64,000 nucleotides of DNA from Cyanobacteria bacterium FACHB-63 (GCA_014695255.1 JACJNX010000075.1:207151-271150), one strand, 5' to 3'; positions 1-9,155 are shown, counted from the first letter of the stretch. Notes: generated by a model from the letters alone, not told the origin. Translations and numbers: made by a program.

Positions 1-1
1 A

Positions 2-364
2 CACGTTTTTGCAAAGAAGGAAAATATCACTCCTGAGTTGATTGAGCATAAGTGGAAGACGACCCAGCGAAAAGGAGCGCGATTTGCATCTGCTGCATTC
101 GTGACTGGGGGACTGGATCGAGTACGATCGCGCCAAGATTGGTTGAATTGGTTTCAGCCGCTTCCTGTGCCCGCGATGATGGTAATCGGTGAAGAGATGC
201 CCCCAAAATCCCGGCAAGAGGTTGAAATATTGGCGCATTTCTCCGGGGTGCAAGTGTTTCGAATGCCCGGATCGCTTGGGTTGCATGAGGAATATCCGGA
301 GCAGTTAGCCGCAGGAATTCTGTCGTTCCTTGAGAAATATCGATCGCGAAAACGCAAATTTTAA
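2..364 (+). CDS. Alpha/beta hydrolase, C-terminal part (5' end outside window)
   Basis: The frame is open from the first bases of the window and stops at 364, so only about 120 C-terminal residues are visible. The segment PVPAMMVIGEEMPP looks like the strand before the acid residue in an alpha/beta hydrolase, and GSLGLHEEYPEQLA looks like the strand carrying the catalytic histidine, followed by a final helix (LAAGILSFLEKY). The nucleophile elbow would be upstream of the window. The substrate cannot be told. An internal ATG at 38 exists but is not a believable start, because the coding frame continues upstream of it. Confidence 0.6.
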   Translation, partial: HVFAKKENITPELIEHKWKTTQRKGARFASAAFVTGGLDRVRSRQDWLNWFQPLPVPAMMVIGEEMPPKSRQEVEILAHFSGVQVFRMPGSLGLHEEYPEQLAAGILSFLEKYRSRKRKF

Positions 365-405
365 GTAAAAACCAGGAGCCGATCGCCCCTGGCTCAGTGT
401 GATTT

Positions 406-621
406 TCAGAGTTTAGGTTTGATAAACACGATCGACTGTCTCCAGACAATCGTCGGCTGATCATAGTGATCGATGATGCAGATACAATGGGGGTCTTGCC
501 AACGTACCTTTCCGGTGAGCAAATCTCCAGTCGAAAGTTTCATTTCGATCTCTTTCTCTTCGCGGATAATCGTCTGGATCTGACGAGTGCTTGGCAATCC
601 GGTATCTAGTTCAATACTCAT
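406..621 (-). CDS. hfq: Cyanobacterial Hfq-like RNA-binding protein
   Basis: A 71-residue protein with the Sm fold pattern of cyanobacterial Hfq: GLPSTRQIQ in the N-terminal helix, then strands carrying EIEMKLSTGDLLTGKVRWQD and a final TIVWRQSIVFIKP strand in the Sm2 position. Cyanobacterial Hfq differs from the enterobacterial protein in its RNA-binding residues and is known in Synechocystis for its role in pilus-dependent motility. It is transcribed divergently from dapF, with about 85 bases between them; hfq lies directly upstream of dapF in other cyanobacteria too. The start is the ATG at 621, the only candidate that yields the usual length. Confidence 0.85.
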   Translation of the reverse strand: MSIELDTGLPSTRQIQTIIREEKEIEMKLSTGDLLTGKVRWQDPHCICIIDHYDQPTIVWRQSIVFIKPKL

Positions 622-706
622 TGGGGGAAGTCCTCGATCGAAACCGTTCTAACCTACTAGAGTGCCTTAATTCACCGAATCTTACACATTCTTGTAACCG
701 ATCATC

Positions 707-1552
707 ATGACGATTGAATTTACGAAGTATCACGGGCTGGGCAACGATTTTATTTTGATCGACAATCGCACGTCCGATCAGCCGAAACTGACTCCTGAAG
801 ATGCGGTAAGGTGGTGCGATCGACATTTCGGCATCGGAGCAGACGGAGTGATTTTCGCGCTTCCGGGTCAAGATGGCACCGATTATACGATGCGAATTTT
901 TAATTCAGATGGCTCAGAACCAGAAATGTGTGGCAACGGCATTCGCTGTTTGGGGCGGTTTCTGGCAGATTTAGAAGTTGCAGAAACCGGAAAATCTCAG
1001 CCCCAATACCGCATTCAAACTTTAGCAGGGGTAATGACTCCGAAGTTTGAAGCCGATGGTCAAGTGACGGTAGATATGGGAGAACCGCGTCTATTGGCAG
1101 GAGAAATTCCGACGACGATCGCGGCTCCAGATCAAAAAGTGATCAACCAACCGCTTGAAGTGGCTGGACAAGTTTGGAATGTCACTTGTGTCAGCATGGG
1201 AAATCCCCACTGCATTACCTTCGTGGAGGATGTTGCCGCGATCGAGCTTGAAAAAATTGGTACCATGTTTGAAAACCATTCTGTTTTCCCACAGCGTACC
1301 AATACCGAGTTTATTGAAGTGGTGCGATCGGACTACCTTAAAATGCGAGTCTGGGAGCGCGGAGCCGGAATTACCTTAGCTTGCGGAACCGGAGCTTGTG
1401 CCTCGCTGGTTGCGGGTGTGCTCAATCAAAAGTGTGATCGTCGCGTCACAATTGAGTTGCCCGGTGGCTGTCTGCAAATTGAATGGGCAGTCGATAACAG
1501 ACTGTATATGACAGGCAGCGCTGAGAAAGTCTTTACTGGAATGAGGCAGTAG
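707..1552 (+). CDS. dapF: Diaminopimelate epimerase
   Basis: Converts LL- to meso-diaminopimelate for lysine and peptidoglycan synthesis in the cytoplasm. The 281-residue protein starts with the typical [14 protein letters not shown] and has both catalytic cysteines in their family contexts: [11 protein letters not shown] near residue 75 and ACGTGACAS near residue 226. The length is normal for a full PLP-independent epimerase with two pseudo-symmetric lobes. The start ATG at 707 leaves only the natural short leader before [10 protein letters not shown] strong G+C hairpin with a T-run follows the stop at once, so the gene is probably monocistronic. Confidence 0.95.
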   Translation: MTIEFTKYHGLGNDFILIDNRTSDQPKLTPEDAVRWCDRHFGIGADGVIFALPGQDGTDYTMRIFNSDGSEPEMCGNGIRCLGRFLADLEVAETGKSQPQYRIQTLAGVMTPKFEADGQVTVDMGEPRLLAGEIPTTIAAPDQKVINQPLEVAGQVWNVTCVSMGNPHCITFVEDVAAIELEKIGTMFENHSVFPQRTNTEFIEVVRSDYLKMRVWERGAGITLACGTGACASLVAGVLNQKCDRRVTIELPGGCLQIEWAVDNRLYMTGSAEKVFTGMRQ

Positions 1553-1553
1553 G

Positions 1554-1600
1554 GAGCGGGGAGTGGGGAGAATGCTGAATGGATTTTCTCCCCGCTCTTT
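1554..1600 (+). terminator. Rho-independent terminator after dapF
   Basis: The ten-base arm GAGCGGGGAG (1554-1563) pairs with CTCCCCGCTC (1588-1597) and is followed by TTT. It begins directly after the dapF stop codon and may serve the convergent DUF4327 gene as well. Confidence 0.75.
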
Positions 1601-1822
1601 CTAATCGTTATCCCAGCATTCCTGACAAATCAGATCGCCAATGCGATCGCGCAGCAGAAAATCATAGCGCTCTAACTCGGTTTCAAAGCGCACCCACTCA
1701 CGGGCTGGAATGTGCTTACAAAGGGTGTAAATCGGCTGTTGTTTGCTGATAACGCCGCGATCGATCAATTGGCGTACTTCGTCTTGAACCATTTCAAGCG
1801 AGTACCGTGCAGTCTGAAGCAT
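1601..1822 (-). CDS. DUF4327 family protein
   Basis: A 73-residue soluble protein. I recognise the cyanobacterial DUF4327 pattern: YSLEMVQDEVRQLIDRG, then QPIYTLCKHIPAREWVRFE and an acidic tail containing CQEC. Function is unknown for the family. The two late cysteines (ICQEC) could bind metal or form a disulfide, but that is only inference. It converges on dapF. The 300 bases upstream hold only AT-rich sequence and a short hairpin beside the pdxA stop. Confidence 0.7.
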   Translation of the reverse strand: MLQTARYSLEMVQDEVRQLIDRGVISKQQPIYTLCKHIPAREWVRFETELERYDFLLRDRIGDLICQECWDND

Positions 1823-2102
1823 GGGTCTACCTTCCTGAGAAATCTGGGTGTCGAAGATATCAACCTAACTAGCGTATAGGGACTAACTAAAAAGATATCC
1901 AAAGCTTAGCGCTATTTGTCTCCCCCAAACAGCGTGCTTTGTAGTGAGATATACTGAATTCCTTCTTATTTTCTACCTCATTTCTGGGGCAAAAATTTAA
2001 GAACGGTTACTAATGTCAGCAATTTATGACATATGTTTTTGCCCTAAGTCTGCCCTTCCAAACGAAGGTCTGGCTTATCAGGCAGATCCAAGTGATTACA
2101 AT

Positions 2103-2121
2103 CTATGAAAATCATTCATAG
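2103..2121 (-). terminator. Short hairpin downstream of pdxA
   Basis: CTATGAA (2103-2109) and TTCATAG (2115-2121) form a seven-base stem just past the pdxA stop on the minus strand. There is no clear U-run, so terminator function is uncertain. The rest of 1823-2122 shows no gene or other clear element. Confidence 0.35.
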
Positions 2122-2122
2122 G

Positions 2123-3154
2123 TTAAATTGCTTCAACTGAAAGAAAATCTGCTCGGCGCTGCACCAGTTCGATCGCCAGCGCGATCGCAGCTTTCATGCT
2201 AGTTGCATCAGCAATTCCTTTGCCCGCAATATCGAACGCAGTCCCATGATCCGGTGAAGTTCGCACAAACGGCAACCCGATCGACGTATTGACAGCACGA
2301 TCAAACGCCATTAACTTCACAGGAATTAAGCCTTGATCGTGATACAGCGCCAGATACGCATCATGAGCCGTCACGGGAGCACTTCCAAACCAAGCCTGAC
2401 CCGGCTTAACCCACATCGTATCCGGGGGCAGTAATCCATCCAGTTGAGCCTGAGGAAATCGCTCGCGCATCTCCTCCAGCCAAGTAAAGATCCAGTCGAT
2501 TTCTTCGCGTCCAAGTTGTCCCTGTTCGCCGCTGTGGGGATTCAGTCCAGCGATCGCAATTCGCGGCTTGGTAATTCCAAATGCGTGTTCAAGACATTCA
2601 ATCAGAAGTTCTAGTTTGCGCGTTAATCCGTGTGACGTAAGGGCATCTGCGACCTGCCGGAGTGGAATATGCGTGGTTGCCAAGAGGGTACGTAATGTCC
2701 AATCGGTGTAGGGCGATCGAGCAACAAACATCATGCCGTAGCGATCGACTCCTGCTTTTTCGGCTAGAAGTTCGGTCTGTCCGGGATAAACGTGACCTGC
2801 CGCTTTCCAGGCAGATTTAGCGATCGGAGCGGTGACGATACCTTCAAACTCACCCGCTAAAGTTCGATCGATCGCTGTTTCTAAATACCGAAAACTGGCT
2901 TCGCCACTATGGGCATCCCCCGTGCCGAGTGTGATCTTTCCTGGACTATCAAAATGCAGGATCTTGAGATCTTTTGGATTCGCTAAATCAGAATACAAGG
3001 ATCTGAGGCGATCGTACACTTCATGGAGATAATCGCGATTTCCGGCGATCGTAAGATCGGCACTTTCAGTGATCGTCGGATCAGCCAGCGCCTTGAGAAT
3101 AACCTCTGCGCCAATTCCCGCAGGGTCGCCGATTGGAATAATTAAACGAGTCAT
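2123..3154 (-). CDS. pdxA: 4-hydroxythreonine-4-phosphate dehydrogenase
   Basis: NAD-dependent oxidation step of the DXP-dependent pyridoxal phosphate pathway. From the ATG at 3154 the protein has 343 residues and begins [15 protein letters not shown], the canonical PdxA N-terminus. An in-frame extension upstream of this ATG (about 20 hydrophobic residues) is unlike the family, so I chose the internal ATG. Other family segments visible are [26 protein letters not shown] and the C-terminal [14 protein letters not shown] with its metal- and substrate-binding histidines. It is divergent from petM across about 120 bases. Confidence 0.93.
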   Translation of the reverse strand: MTRLIIPIGDPAGIGAEVILKALADPTITESADLTIAGNRDYLHEVYDRLRSLYSDLANPKDLKILHFDSPGKITLGTGDAHSGEASFRYLETAIDRTLAGEFEGIVTAPIAKSAWKAAGHVYPGQTELLAEKAGVDRYGMMFVARSPYTDWTLRTLLATTHIPLRQVADALTSHGLTRKLELLIECLEHAFGITKPRIAIAGLNPHSGEQGQLGREEIDWIFTWLEEMRERFPQAQLDGLLPPDTMWVKPGQAWFGSAPVTAHDAYLALYHDQGLIPVKLMAFDRAVNTSIGLPFVRTSPDHGTAFDIAGKGIADATSMKAAIALAIELVQRRADFLSVEAI

Positions 3155-3274
3155 AGAAAACGTGATGAAAAACCCGTGACTGAACTGCTTTACAATACTT
3201 ATGAACGGTTTCAAATTTCAAAAACGAACTTCGACAACCGAACTCGATCGCTGTTTAACAGGAGAATTGACACA

Positions 3275-3379
3275 ATGGCTGGAGAGATTTTTAACACTGC
3301 AATCCTGGCGTTTACCCTGATCTTGGTTGGGTTGTCGCTGGGCTTTTTGCTTCTCAGACTTCAGGGCGGCGAAGAGTAA
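3275..3379 (+). CDS. petM: Cytochrome b6f complex subunit VII
   Basis: A 34-residue single-span membrane protein starting MAGEIFNTA and ending LLLRLQGGEE, the size and end sequence of cyanobacterial PetM. One hydrophobic helix covers about residues 7-27. The ATG at 3275 has a good ribosome-binding site (AGGAGAA at 3260-3266). The frame stays open about 100 bases further upstream, but those residues are polar and unlike PetM. It is a small peripheral subunit of the thylakoid b6f complex between the photosystems. Confidence 0.88.
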   Translation: MAGEIFNTAILAFTLILVGLSLGFLLLRLQGGEE

Positions 3380-3390
3380 TCACACGAAGC

Positions 3391-3422
3391 GAGAGTGACG
3401 GAGCCGTTTCCCTCACTCTTCT
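3391..3422. terminator. Hairpin between convergent petM and arsR-type gene
   Basis: AGAGTGA (3392-3398) pairs with TCACTCT (3413-3419). The right arm overlaps the stop of the minus-strand regulator. It may act in both directions. Confidence 0.5.
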
Positions 3423-3796
3423 TCATCTAAATGCTCAGCAACCTCGCGGTAGAGATTAAACACATGATGGTCTTTGAGCGAGTAATAGACGTTGCGACCC
3501 TGTTTCCGATATTCCACTAAGCGCATCGATCGTAGCGCCCTTAACTGATGCGAAACCGCCGATTCTGACATCTTTACCGCAGCAGCAAGATCACAGACGC
3601 AAAGTTCTTGAATGGATAGCGCTGAGAGAATTCTCAATCGATTGCCATCTCCCAATAAGCTAAAGAATTCTGCCATTCGCTGAGACTTTTCCACACTCAG
3701 AAGGTCGCGGTGCAGAGAGCGAATATGATCTAAGTTCACCGGATGCTGATCGCTGCATTGGTCAGCCGTAGGTGTCACAGGATTAGGATTTGCCAT
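3413..3796 (-). CDS. ArsR/SmtB family metal-sensing repressor
   Basis: A winged-helix dimeric repressor close to SmtB/ZiaR. From the ATG at 3796 it has 127 residues. The DNA-recognition helix reads [13 protein letters not shown]. Two metal sites are visible: ELCVCDLA, giving a Cys-x-Cys in helix alpha3, and the alpha5 site [18 protein letters not shown] with Asp, His, His and Glu. An N-terminal Cys-Ser-Asp-Gln-His (around residue 14) could complete an alpha3N site. Zinc is the best guess. No metal pump or metallothionein is adjacent; the divergent neighbour is ycf39. The start is not secure: the frame runs open to 3910 with no convincing ribosome-binding site at either point. Confidence 0.85.
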   Translation of the reverse strand: MANPNPVTPTADQCSDQHPVNLDHIRSLHRDLLSVEKSQRMAEFFSLLGDGNRLRILSALSIQELCVCDLAAAVKMSESAVSHQLRALRSMRLVEYRKQGRNVYYSLKDHHVFNLYREVAEHLDEEE

Positions 3797-3907
3797 AGAG
3801 ATTCGAGAACGTAGCCTGCTACGATCGTAGATGCCTTCAGGGTAGCGCACCCAGCTCTCTGGAATAAAAATAAATGAGAGTTTTAACCCGCTCAAAGAAA
3901 ACCGATA

Positions 3908-3938
3908 CATTCCTTTACCTACGCTACGATAAGGAATG
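3908..3938. promoter_or_regulatory. Inverted repeat in the regulator/ycf39 divergent spacer
   Basis: CATTCCTT (3908-3915) and AAGGAATG (3931-3938) form perfect eight-base arms around 15 bases. The position, between a metal-sensing repressor and a divergent gene, suits an operator, but the sequence does not match the classical SmtB 12-2-12 box. Confidence 0.4.
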
Positions 3939-4039
3939 CTTGATTCCGGATCTCAAAACTCGATCGCCCTTATCGTGCTTTCAATGCGAGATTTCTGATA
4001 GAATTTAGCGAAAAGTTAACATTTTGTCACAAACTCCTC

Positions 4040-5023
4040 ATGAGCGTATTGATTGTAGGTGCCACTGGTACCCTGGGAAGACAGATTACTCGTCGCGCCT
4101 TGGATGAGGGATATAAGGTACGCTGTCTCGTCCGTAGTCCCAGAAGAGCTGCCTTTCTCAAGGAATGGGGAGCCGAACTTGTCGCCGGGAATCTGTGCTA
4201 CCCGGAAACGTTACCTGCGGCGCTAGAAGGGGTCACAGCAGTGATTGATGCTGCAACGGCTCGCGCAACGGATTCGCTCAGCATCAGGCAGATCGACTGG
4301 ATCGGCAAAGTTAACTTAATTCAAGCGACGAAAGCAGCAGGGGTCGATCGCTATATTTTCTTTTCTATTTTGGATGCTGAAAAATTTCCCGACGTTCCCT
4401 TAATGGAAATTAAGACCTGCACCGAAAAGTTTTTAGCAGAGTCAGGATTGGACTATACAATTTTGCGCCCTTGTGGATTCTTACAGGGATTAATCGGACA
4501 ATACGCTATCCCAATTCTAGAAGGGCAAGGCGTTTGGGTCATGGGAAATACTGCTCCAACTGCCTACATGGACACGATCGATATTGCCAAATTCGCTGTG
4601 CAATGCCTCAAAGTGCCGGAATCGATCGGCAAAACTCTTCCTGTTGTGGGTTCAAAAGCTTGGAGCGCCGACGAAATTATAAAGCTTTGTGAACGCCTCT
4701 CCGGTAAAGAAGCGCGAGTGACAAAAACACCGATCGGAGTCGTTAGGGCTACTCGTCGCATTGCTCAATTCTTCCAGTGGACTTGGAATATTGCCGATCG
4801 ACTGGCATTTACTGAAGTGGTCGCAACCGGAAGACCGCTTGTGGCTTCGATGGATGAAACTTATCAAATTTTGAATCTGAATCCGCAAGAGATGACAACG
4901 CTGGAATCCTATATGCAGGAGTATTTCAGCCGCATCCTGAAGAAGCTCAAGGAAGTCGAATATGCCCAAGAGCAAGCCAAGAAAAAGAAAGAACGCACCA
5001 AGAAAGCGTATCCTCGATTCTAG
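4040..5023 (+). CDS. ycf39: Ycf39-type NmrA-like SDR, photosystem II assembly factor
   Basis: An atypical short-chain dehydrogenase of 327 residues. The N-terminal dinucleotide motif is GATGTLGRQI, followed by the family segments CLVRSPRRAAFLKEWGAELV and DYTILRPCGFLQGL. The catalytic Tyr-Lys pair of classical SDRs is not evident, as expected for NmrA-like proteins. Ycf39 and its plant homologue HCF244 act with Hlip proteins in chlorophyll delivery to newly made D1 during photosystem II reaction-centre assembly. The tail is very basic (lysine-rich, ending KKAYPRF). nadK follows after about 40 bases on the same strand. Confidence 0.9.
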   Translation: MSVLIVGATGTLGRQITRRALDEGYKVRCLVRSPRRAAFLKEWGAELVAGNLCYPETLPAALEGVTAVIDAATARATDSLSIRQIDWIGKVNLIQATKAAGVDRYIFFSILDAEKFPDVPLMEIKTCTEKFLAESGLDYTILRPCGFLQGLIGQYAIPILEGQGVWVMGNTAPTAYMDTIDIAKFAVQCLKVPESIGKTLPVVGSKAWSADEIIKLCERLSGKEARVTKTPIGVVRATRRIAQFFQWTWNIADRLAFTEVVATGRPLVASMDETYQILNLNPQEMTTLESYMQEYFSRILKKLKEVEYAQEQAKKKKERTKKAYPRF

Positions 5024-5063
5024 AATTAGATGTTTCCTGATTGTTTAGGATAGGTTTTTGCTT

Positions 5064-5978
5064 GTGCCGAAAGCTGGCATTATCTACAACGATGGCAAAG
5101 AAATTGCTTGTCAGGTTGCGACGCAACTCGAAGACAAGCTGATTTCGCTGGGCTGGGACGTGGCACTTGCACCCGGTGCAGGTGGCATTTTAGGCTATGC
5201 CTCACCGGAAAGCCCGATCTGCCATACGCCGATCGATCGCTTAGTTCCGCCAGGGTTTGATGCAGAGATGAAATTTGCGATCGTGCTGGGGGGCGATGGC
5301 ACTGTTCTTTCTGCATTCCGCCAGGTTGCCCCTTGTCATATTCCTCTGTTAGCCGTGAATACAGGGCATCTAGGATTCTTGACAGAAATCCTCCTCGACC
5401 AATTACCGAGCGCGATCGAATCCATCTTGGCAGGTGAGTACGAGATCGAAGAACGCACCATGCTGCGGGTACAGATTATTCGCGAGAATGCCATGCTGTG
5501 GGAGGCGCTCTGCCTCAACGAGATGGTGCTTTATCGAGAACCGCTCACCAGTATGTGTCATTTTGAAATTGAGGTCGGACGGCATACCCGCGTCGATATT
5601 GCTGCCGATGGAATCATCGTCTCGACTCCGACAGGTTCAACTGCCTATTCTTTATCCGCAGGTGGCCCTGTGATCGTTCCGGGGGTTCCGGTGATGATTT
5701 TAGTCCCCATTTGTCCGCACTCCTTAGCCTCACGAGCGCTGGTGTTTACCAATAGCGAACCCGTCACGATTTATCCCGCTAATCCGAATCGGTTAGTGTT
5801 GACGGCTGATGGCAATGCAGGCTGCTATGTCTTTCCACACGATCGAGTCTGTGTGCAAAAAGCGCCGTATCCGGCTCGATTTGTTCGATTAGGCCCGCCC
5901 GAATTTTTCCATGTTCTCAGAGAGAAGTTAGGCTGGGGCTTACCACATGTCGCGAAACCTTCCTCTGAGCAATGCTGA
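5064..5978 (+). CDS. nadK: NAD kinase
   Basis: Makes NADP from NAD and ATP. The key motifs are present: [11 protein letters not shown] (diacylglycerol-kinase-like GGDG), [10 protein letters not shown], and [16 protein letters not shown] place the start at GTG 5064 ([10 protein letters not shown]), giving 304 residues and the common cyanobacterial N-terminus; a TTG two codons earlier (5058) is possible. Cyanobacteria carry two NAD kinase types, and I cannot assign which one this is without alignment. It probably follows ycf39 in one transcript. Confidence 0.92.
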   Translation: MPKAGIIYNDGKEIACQVATQLEDKLISLGWDVALAPGAGGILGYASPESPICHTPIDRLVPPGFDAEMKFAIVLGGDGTVLSAFRQVAPCHIPLLAVNTGHLGFLTEILLDQLPSAIESILAGEYEIEERTMLRVQIIRENAMLWEALCLNEMVLYREPLTSMCHFEIEVGRHTRVDIAADGIIVSTPTGSTAYSLSAGGPVIVPGVPVMILVPICPHSLASRALVFTNSEPVTIYPANPNRLVLTADGNAGCYVFPHDRVCVQKAPYPARFVRLGPPEFFHVLREKLGWGLPHVAKPSSEQC

Positions 5979-6059
5979 CAACTTTCTGTAATTGAGGCAC
6001 TTTCGCAGATTGATCCGTCTATGGTTAAAATGGCGGCGTGAATTGTAAGCGAGTCGAGT

Positions 6060-6749
6060 ATGAGTCTTGCAGATGCTACCCCCTGTGTCCTGATTGTCGA
6101 AACTGATCCAGCATTAGCCCATCACGTTAGCGTTGATTTACAAGAATCGGGATATGACACGATCGTTGCCCATGATGCCCGTGCTGGATTGCGGCAGGCG
6201 ATCGAGAAGCATCCGGCTCTTATCGTGGTCGATCGTCTGTTAGATGGAGATTCTGGTCTGACGTTCTGCCATGATCTTCGCACCACCGGAACTCGAACCC
6301 CAGTGCTACTCCTGATGGCGCGGGATACGGTAGACGATCGGGTTGCTTGTATTGAAGCAGGAGCGGATGATTATTTTCTCAAGCCTTACCGCAGTGAGGA
6401 ATTTCTCAAGCTTGTCCGGTCGTATCTCAAGCCAGATGTTTCGGTTTCTGAACAATTACGGTTTGGGGACTTGGTGCTAGATTTGGCAACTCGCCAGGCG
6501 TTTCGCAATGGACGAGCGATCGATCTCACGATGAAAGAGTTTGAATTGCTCAAATACCTAATGGAGCATCCCCGCGAGGTGCTAACACGGGAGCAAATTC
6601 TAGAGAATGTTTGGGGATATGATTTTGTCGGAGAATCGAATGTGATTGAAGTTTACATTCGATACCTCCGCTTAAAGATCGAAGACGAAGGCGAAAAGCG
6701 CCTGATTCAAACGGTACGCGGTGTTGGCTACGTTTTAAGAGAGTCATGA
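6060..6749 (+). CDS. nblR: OmpR-family response regulator, NblR-like
   Basis: A 229-residue regulator: receiver domain (about 8-125) and winged-helix DNA-binding domain (about 130-228). The receiver has VVDRLLDGDSGL containing the likely phospho-acceptor aspartate, and the conserved lysine in DYFLKPYRSEEFL. The output domain reads LTMKEFELLKYLMEHPREVLTREQILENVWGY in its parts and ends RLIQTVRGVGYVL. The stretch MARDTVDDRVACIEAGADDYF resembles NblR, the regulator of phycobilisome breakdown under nutrient and light stress; this sub-assignment is from memory of the family and is less sure than the OmpR class. It shares four bases (ATGA) with the next gene. Confidence 0.8.
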   Translation: MSLADATPCVLIVETDPALAHHVSVDLQESGYDTIVAHDARAGLRQAIEKHPALIVVDRLLDGDSGLTFCHDLRTTGTRTPVLLLMARDTVDDRVACIEAGADDYFLKPYRSEEFLKLVRSYLKPDVSVSEQLRFGDLVLDLATRQAFRNGRAIDLTMKEFELLKYLMEHPREVLTREQILENVWGYDFVGESNVIEVYIRYLRLKIEDEGEKRLIQTVRGVGYVLRES

Positions 6750-7282
6750 AATTAACGCATCAAATGATCTGGGCGAGTTTGGGATTGCTATTAGTCAGTT
6801 GCTCTACGATGCCCTCGGGACCTGATGAGATCAGGACTGGGGCAAAACCCGCGCCTTCTGCCACAGTCCCTACGGTTTCCGACTCATCGATGGGTCAAAT
6901 TCTGCCGCTTTCAGCATCATTTAAAGTTGCAGATCAGGTGATCAAGCTAGAAGTGGCAAGAACTCCAGACGAGCAAGCAACGGGTTTGATGTATCGCACA
7001 AGTTTGGCAGACGATCGAGGAATGCTGTTTCCGTTCAATCCCCCCCGTCCTGCCCAGTTTTGGATGAAGAACACGCTGATTCCTCTGGATATGCTGTTTT
7101 TACGCAACGGAATTATTCGATCGATCGCTGCAAACGTGCCTCCTTGCCAAGCAAACCCCTGCCCAACTTACGGTTCCCCCACCGAAGAAATTGATCAAGT
7201 GATCGAACTGAGAGCCGGTAGAGCCGCAGAACTTGACCTAAAAGCGGGCGATCGCATTACGATTCAGCCAATCAGACAATAA
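6746..7282 (+). CDS. DUF192 family lipoprotein
   Basis: A 178-residue protein with a lipoprotein signal: a hydrophobic stretch ending LLLVSCSTMPS, so Cys about residue 19 would be lipidated. After a Pro/Ser linker the DUF192 domain follows with VARTPDEQATGLMYRTSL, RGMLFPF, FWMKNTLIPLDMLF and a final GDRITIQ. The family forms small secreted or membrane-tethered beta folds of unknown role. The start overlaps the stop of the upstream response regulator by ATGA, which suggests translational coupling. Confidence 0.85.
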   Translation: MKLTHQMIWASLGLLLVSCSTMPSGPDEIRTGAKPAPSATVPTVSDSSMGQILPLSASFKVADQVIKLEVARTPDEQATGLMYRTSLADDRGMLFPFNPPRPAQFWMKNTLIPLDMLFLRNGIIRSIAANVPPCQANPCPTYGSPTEEIDQVIELRAGRAAELDLKAGDRITIQPIRQ

Positions 7283-7749
7283 AATTCTCTCAGGAAATAG
7301 ACTCAGCTTCTAATTCTTAACTTTTTCGGAAAAAATTCCTGTCTACTTGTATCATCGCTTACACTCTATGTTCATCAACATTTGTCATGCAATGTTGCGT
7401 TAAAACAATAGTTCTGAAGTCCTATGACAAGACGCAATCACTCCCTAGATAGAGACACTCTAAAGAATCAATCTTTACACTTGGGGTCTCATAGCCGGCT
7501 GCAATCATTAAGCTACAAACTTTGGTAGCGGAGTGAACAGATTGTGAATCAGGCTAGCCGTTGCGATCCTCGTCCGATGCCAGAGTTGATTCAAACGACT
7601 TGCTATCCTTTGAGTTACATTCTCTACTCGTTTCGTTACAAAAAGTTTCAGCTTTATAGCAAGTAAACGTAGGCTGTAAAGCTCACTCTCATCTAACTTG
7701 CCCATTATTGGACAAAATCTAATCCTTATTGCTCCAGAGGTGCTATCTG
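7283..7749. other. Non-coding spacer of 467 bases
   Basis: AT-rich sequence between the DUF192 and DUF2949 genes. A minus-strand frame (7508-7705) has no family resemblance and no clear ribosome-binding site, so I do not call it. I find no tRNA, riboswitch or clear terminator here. Confidence 0.5.
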
Positions 7750-7947
7750 ATGCTGTCTGCTACTCACTCTAAATTTATTCGCTTTCTCCAGGAAGAGCTT
7801 TCGCTTTCAACGTCTTCGATCGCTCTCGCTTTACGATATCGGGAACAAAATCCTGGCCCCTTGCCGATGATTCTCTGGCAGTATGGATTGGTCACGATAG
7901 AGCAGCTTGACAGAATCTATAGCTGGTTAGAATCCTCCGATCGTTAA
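7750..7947 (+). CDS. DUF2949 family protein
   Basis: A 65-residue protein from the ATG at 7750, preceded by AGAGGTG about ten bases upstream; an in-frame TTG at 7729 is less likely. The pattern FIRFLQEELSLSTSSIALAL, then LPMILWQYGLVTIEQLDRIYSWLE, is the cyanobacterial DUF2949 signature. It is a small all-helical protein of unknown function. It precedes the glycosyltransferase block by about 60 bases. Confidence 0.75.
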   Translation: MLSATHSKFIRFLQEELSLSTSSIALALRYREQNPGPLPMILWQYGLVTIEQLDRIYSWLESSDR

Positions 7948-8009
7948 ATTCTTATACGATCAAAAAATCCCTCTAATGATCTGATCGTTAAAGCTTGAGG
8001 ATTGGTGGA

Positions 8010-9155
8010 GTGAAACTTCTATTTCTAGACCAGACTGGCAAATCTGGTGGTGCAGAACTCTGCTTGCTGGATATTGCAGCTGCCTACCAGAACTCATGCC
8101 TAGTATGTCTATTTGAAGATGGAGACTTTCGGCAGCGATTAGAACAACGAAAAATTCCAGTCCAGGTTTTAGCTGAAAAAGCGATCGCAGTTCGCAAGTC
8201 GAGCGGAGCGATCGCGGGCTTGTTGAGTCTGGGTCAATTGCTTCCGTTAATCCACCGCGTTGCAAGCTTGAGTCGCGAATACGATGCCATCTACGCCAAT
8301 ACACAGAAAGCGCTAGTCGTCGGCGCGATCGCGAGTAGGCTGTCTCGCCGACCCTTGATTTATCATTTGCATGACATTCTTTCGCCCGGCCACTTTAGTA
8401 GCACCAATCGCCGCCTCGCCGTATTGATGGCGAATCAAGCCAGATTGGTGATCGCAAATTCTAAGGCAAGTCGAGTCGCATTTATCGAATCAGGCGGCAA
8501 TCCAGCGTTAGTTGAAGTGGTTTACAACGGATTTGAACCAGAAGCTTACACCGTCGAAGTAGAGACGAATGAGTTGCGATCGTCGCTTGGTTTGACAGGG
8601 CGATTTATTGTGGGTCATTTCAGCCGCCTATCGCCCTGGAAAGGACAGCACGTTCTCATCGAAGCATTGCAGTATTGTGACGAAGCCGTTAGTGCAGTCT
8701 TTGTTGGAGATGCACTGTTCGGAGAGCAAGCTTATGTTCAGCAGCTACAGCAGCAAGTTCAGCAGCGAGGACTGCACGATCGCGTGAAGTTTCTGGGATT
8801 TCGTGAGGATGTGATTCCACTGATGAAACTGTGTGATGTGGTAGCGCATACCTCGATCGCGGCTGAACCTTTTGGGCGAGTGATTGTAGAGTCGATGCTC
8901 TGTGGCAAGCCGACGATCGCAGCCGCATCAGGTGCGGCAGTAGAGTTAATCAATCCGGGTGTCACAGGATGGCTGACTCAATCCGGGGATGCAAAAGCCC
9001 TAGCAGAAGCGATCGAATCTTGCCGCAAATTCCCAACCGAAGCGGCTCAAATCGCTGCTTTTGCTCAACAGCAAGCTTGTCAGAATTTCCAACTTACCCA
9101 AACTAATGCTCAAATTCACCAGCATTTGCAGAATAAGCTCTATCCAATGAAATAG
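8010..9155 (+). CDS. Glycosyltransferase family 4 (GT-B)
   Basis: A 381-residue cytoplasmic sugar transferase. The N-terminal Rossmann lobe opens with KLLFLDQTGKSGGAELCLLD, in which SGGAE is the acceptor-side GT4 motif. The C-terminal donor lobe has VGHFSRLSPWKGQHVLIEAL and the EPFGRVIVESMLCGKPTIA stretch carrying the conserved E-x7-E. I place the start at GTG 8010, with GAGG a few bases upstream; an in-frame TTG at 7995 is also possible. First of three consecutive GT4 genes before a polysaccharide export gene, so a role in exopolysaccharide repeat-unit synthesis is likely. The donor sugar is unknown. Confidence 0.88.
   Translation: MKLLFLDQTGKSGGAELCLLDIAAAYQNSCLVCLFEDGDFRQRLEQRKIPVQVLAEKAIAVRKSSGAIAGLLSLGQLLPLIHRVASLSREYDAIYANTQKALVVGAIASRLSRRPLIYHLHDILSPGHFSSTNRRLAVLMANQARLVIANSKASRVAFIESGGNPALVEVVYNGFEPEAYTVEVETNELRSSLGLTGRFIVGHFSRLSPWKGQHVLIEALQYCDEAVSAVFVGDALFGEQAYVQQLQQQVQQRGLHDRVKFLGFREDVIPLMKLCDVVAHTSIAAEPFGRVIVESMLCGKPTIAAASGAAVELINPGVTGWLTQSGDAKALAEAIESCRKFPTEAAQIAAFAQQQACQNFQLTQTNAQIHQHLQNKLYPMK

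Noticed and set aside
27..464. Minus-strand 145-codon frame over the left edge
   Set aside because: It lies opposite the alpha/beta hydrolase and hfq, shows no family pattern and has shadow-type composition.
7508..7705. 65-codon minus-strand frame in a spacer
   Set aside because: No ribosome-binding site, no recognised family and no helix plan; kept as non-coding.
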